Shown here in pieces: positions 62,824 to 64,000 of a stretch of DNA of 64,000 bases. Within the stretch, counting starts at the first letter, position 1; the number at the start of each line of letters is the position of its first letter. The DNA comes from an uncultured Prevotellaceae bacterium (GTDB taxonomy: Bacteria; Bacteroidota; Bacteroidia; Bacteroidales; Muribaculaceae), in NCBI GenBank assembly GCA_947169265.1, contig CAMVPC010000008.1, positions 30,259-94,258 on the forward strand, given 5' to 3'. The translations under genes and the position numbers were made by a program. The notes beneath the pieces are model-generated. The model saw only the letters and a list, made by a program, of their open reading frames with translations, made no database searches and was not told the origin of the DNA.

Positions 62824-63777
62824 ATGAGCGTGTTGCGATTTATCAAGGAATGGACGTTGCCGGTGGCCATTGTCACCGGTGCCGTCATCTATGTGGTGTT
62901 TGCCTTCACCCCGGCGCTCGAAGGCGCCGCGCGGGTGTGTGGCCCGGTGATTGACACGATTTTCCCCACATTCCTATTTCTTGTGCTGTTCACCACGTTT
63001 TGCCAAGTCGATTTCCACGCCATGCGGCCGCGGCGGTGGCACGTCACCGTAGGCGTCGTGCAGCTGTTGCTGCTGGCAGCGACGGTGATTCCGCTGGTGT
63101 GGCTGGCGCCCCGCGGCAACTGGCTGGTGGTGGCCGAGTGTGCCCTGCTGTGCCTCATCGCGCCGTGCGCGAGCGCGGCGCCGGTGGTGACCGCCAAGCT
63201 GGGCGGCGACCTGACGGGGATGACAACCTATATGTTCATGAGCAACTTTGCCGTGTCGCTGTTGATACCGTCGATATTCCCGCTCGTCGACCCGCGCTTG
63301 GAGATGCCCTTCCTCAACGCCTTCCTGCTCATCTTGTCGCGCGTGTGCTCCATCCTGGTGCTGCCCATGGTGCTGGCCTTCATAGTCAAGCACTACATGA
63401 AGTGGTTGCACCGGCGTGTGGTGGCCATCCCCGACTTGTCGTTCTACCTGTGGTGTTGCTCGATAGTGATTATCAGCGGAACCACGGTGCGCAACATCGT
63501 CCACAGCGGCGCGCCCGCGTGGCTCATCGCCGTCATCGCCATCGTGAGCCTCACCCTGTGCCTCGCCCAGTTCGCGCTGGGACGGGCCATGGGGCGTCCC
63601 AAGGGACAAGTGATTGAGATGGGCCAGGGACTGGGACAAAAAAACACGGCCTTCGCCATCTGGGTGGCCAGCGCCTACCTCAACCCGCTCTCGAGTGTGG
63701 GGCCGGGTTGCTACATTCTGTGGCAAAACTTCATCAACGCGCTCGAAATCCACCACCACCAGCGCCACGACAAGTGA
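62824..63777 (+). CDS. Bile acid:sodium symporter-family (BASS) transporter
   Basis: 317 residues with nine to ten predicted helices. It resembles BASS/ACR3-like carriers: an N-terminal PVAIVTGAVIYVVFAFTP helix, IAPCASAAPVVTAKLGGDLT near residue 118, and a C-terminal GQGLGQKNTAFAIWVASAYL region that aligns with the second crossover motif. Bile acids are only one possible substrate. It starts 25 bases after the glycosyltransferase. The 223 bases after it (63778-64000) hold no convincing gene. Confidence 0.82.
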   Translation: MSVLRFIKEWTLPVAIVTGAVIYVVFAFTPALEGAARVCGPVIDTIFPTFLFLVLFTTFCQVDFHAMRPRRWHVTVGVVQLLLLAATVIPLVWLAPRGNWLVVAECALLCLIAPCASAAPVVTAKLGGDLTGMTTYMFMSNFAVSLLIPSIFPLVDPRLEMPFLNAFLLILSRVCSILVLPMVLAFIVKHYMKWLHRRVVAIPDLSFYLWCCSIVIISGTTVRNIVHSGAPAWLIAVIAIVSLTLCLAQFALGRAMGRPKGQVIEMGQGLGQKNTAFAIWVASAYLNPLSSVGPGCYILWQNFINALEIHHHQRHDK

Positions 63778-63910
63778 CATCACCGGGAGAAGCAACGACC
63801 ACTTCACCCTCTATCCGTCCTCCACATCTTTTGTTTGCGCGAGTGTCATCGTAACCCGGTGAGGTCAAACTTGTTTAATAGGCAATTACAAATTAATACT
63901 TTTCCTTCTT

Positions 63911-63950
63911 GAAAAAAGTGACGAAGTCAGGAAAAAGTGCCGAAGTCCTG
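63911..63950. repeat. Short direct repeat at the window end
   Basis: GAAAAAAGTGACGAAGTCAG and GAAAAAGTGCCGAAGTCCTG lie side by side with a 20-base period. They occur in non-coding DNA after the BASS transporter gene. Their meaning is unknown. Confidence 0.5.
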
Positions 63951-64000
63951 TTTTCCGCAATGGGACACGCCAATTAGTTTTGGACTATTTTGACGAGTAA

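Noticed and set aside
63778..64000. A short minus-strand frame near the window end
   Set aside because: About 35 codons between stops, without a start codon or recognised similarity.

Overview
The window is bacterial and almost certainly from an order Bacteroidales gut-type bacterium of fairly high GC. Support comes from a SusC/SusD pair, a PorE-like type IX secretion (T9SS) lipoprotein, secreted proteins with T9SS-like C-terminal tails, a BtuB/BtuG vitamin B12 locus, and many copies of the Bacteroidetes promoter (TTTG, about 20 bases, TAnnTTTG). The dockerin motif (DVNGDG..SGADVTALY) is one I associate with Muribaculaceae-like genomes, but the family assignment is an inference. No tRNA, rRNA, CRISPR array or complete prophage was seen.

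Layout. 1-2041: the end of a secreted protein gene, then about 1.9 kb of palindromic repeats and a 38-bp tandem array around an IS200/RAYT-type transposase. 2042-4101: parA and two small unknown genes. 4421-13578: a 1670-residue secreted protein, a His/Asn/Gly-rich secreted protein and a PorE-like lipoprotein. 13710-17056: two peptidoglycan enzymes, a possible 26-residue peptide and tryptophanase. 17184-21660: secreted endonuclease I, rlmN, a REP-like cluster and an RHS remnant. 21850-25396: an envelope operon (outer-membrane protein, LptC, CorC-like protein, Cys4 membrane protein). 25476-27237: a LytS/LytTR-type two-component system.

27476-29098 is the most unusual locus. It is a two-gene operon with its own promoter-like element and a very strong terminator. 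It encodes a 99-residue protein and a 422-residue protein that looks like an SU10-type phage major capsid protein. No terminase, portal, protease or tail gene is nearby, so it may be a domesticated capsid or nanocompartment.

29172-38400: a polytopic membrane protein, a serine hydrolase, and a SusC-SusD-lipoprotein-lipoprotein uptake locus without any glycan-degrading enzyme. 39161-43844: enolase, a SRPBCC-like protein, pyrE and a FlaA1/WbpM-type sugar dehydratase. 43949-49562: a five-gene extracytoplasmic redox operon (TlpA, DUF6029-like barrel, two Omp28-like proteins, dockerin tails). 49664-55300: secA, an FKBP lipoprotein and glycyl-tRNA synthetase, the last behind a tandemly duplicated promoter. 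55640-61881: a sodium:solute symporter, then a cobalamin riboswitch controlling BtuB, BtuG and a dockerin-tailed surface protein. 62070-63777: a glycosyltransferase and a bile acid:sodium symporter-family transporter.

The genes mostly serve the cell envelope: outer-membrane nutrient capture (SusCD, BtuBG), protein export (SecA, PorE, T9SS-like and dockerin tails), lipopolysaccharide and peptidoglycan handling, and periplasmic thiol chemistry. Family names come from recognising motifs by eye; no database search was run.
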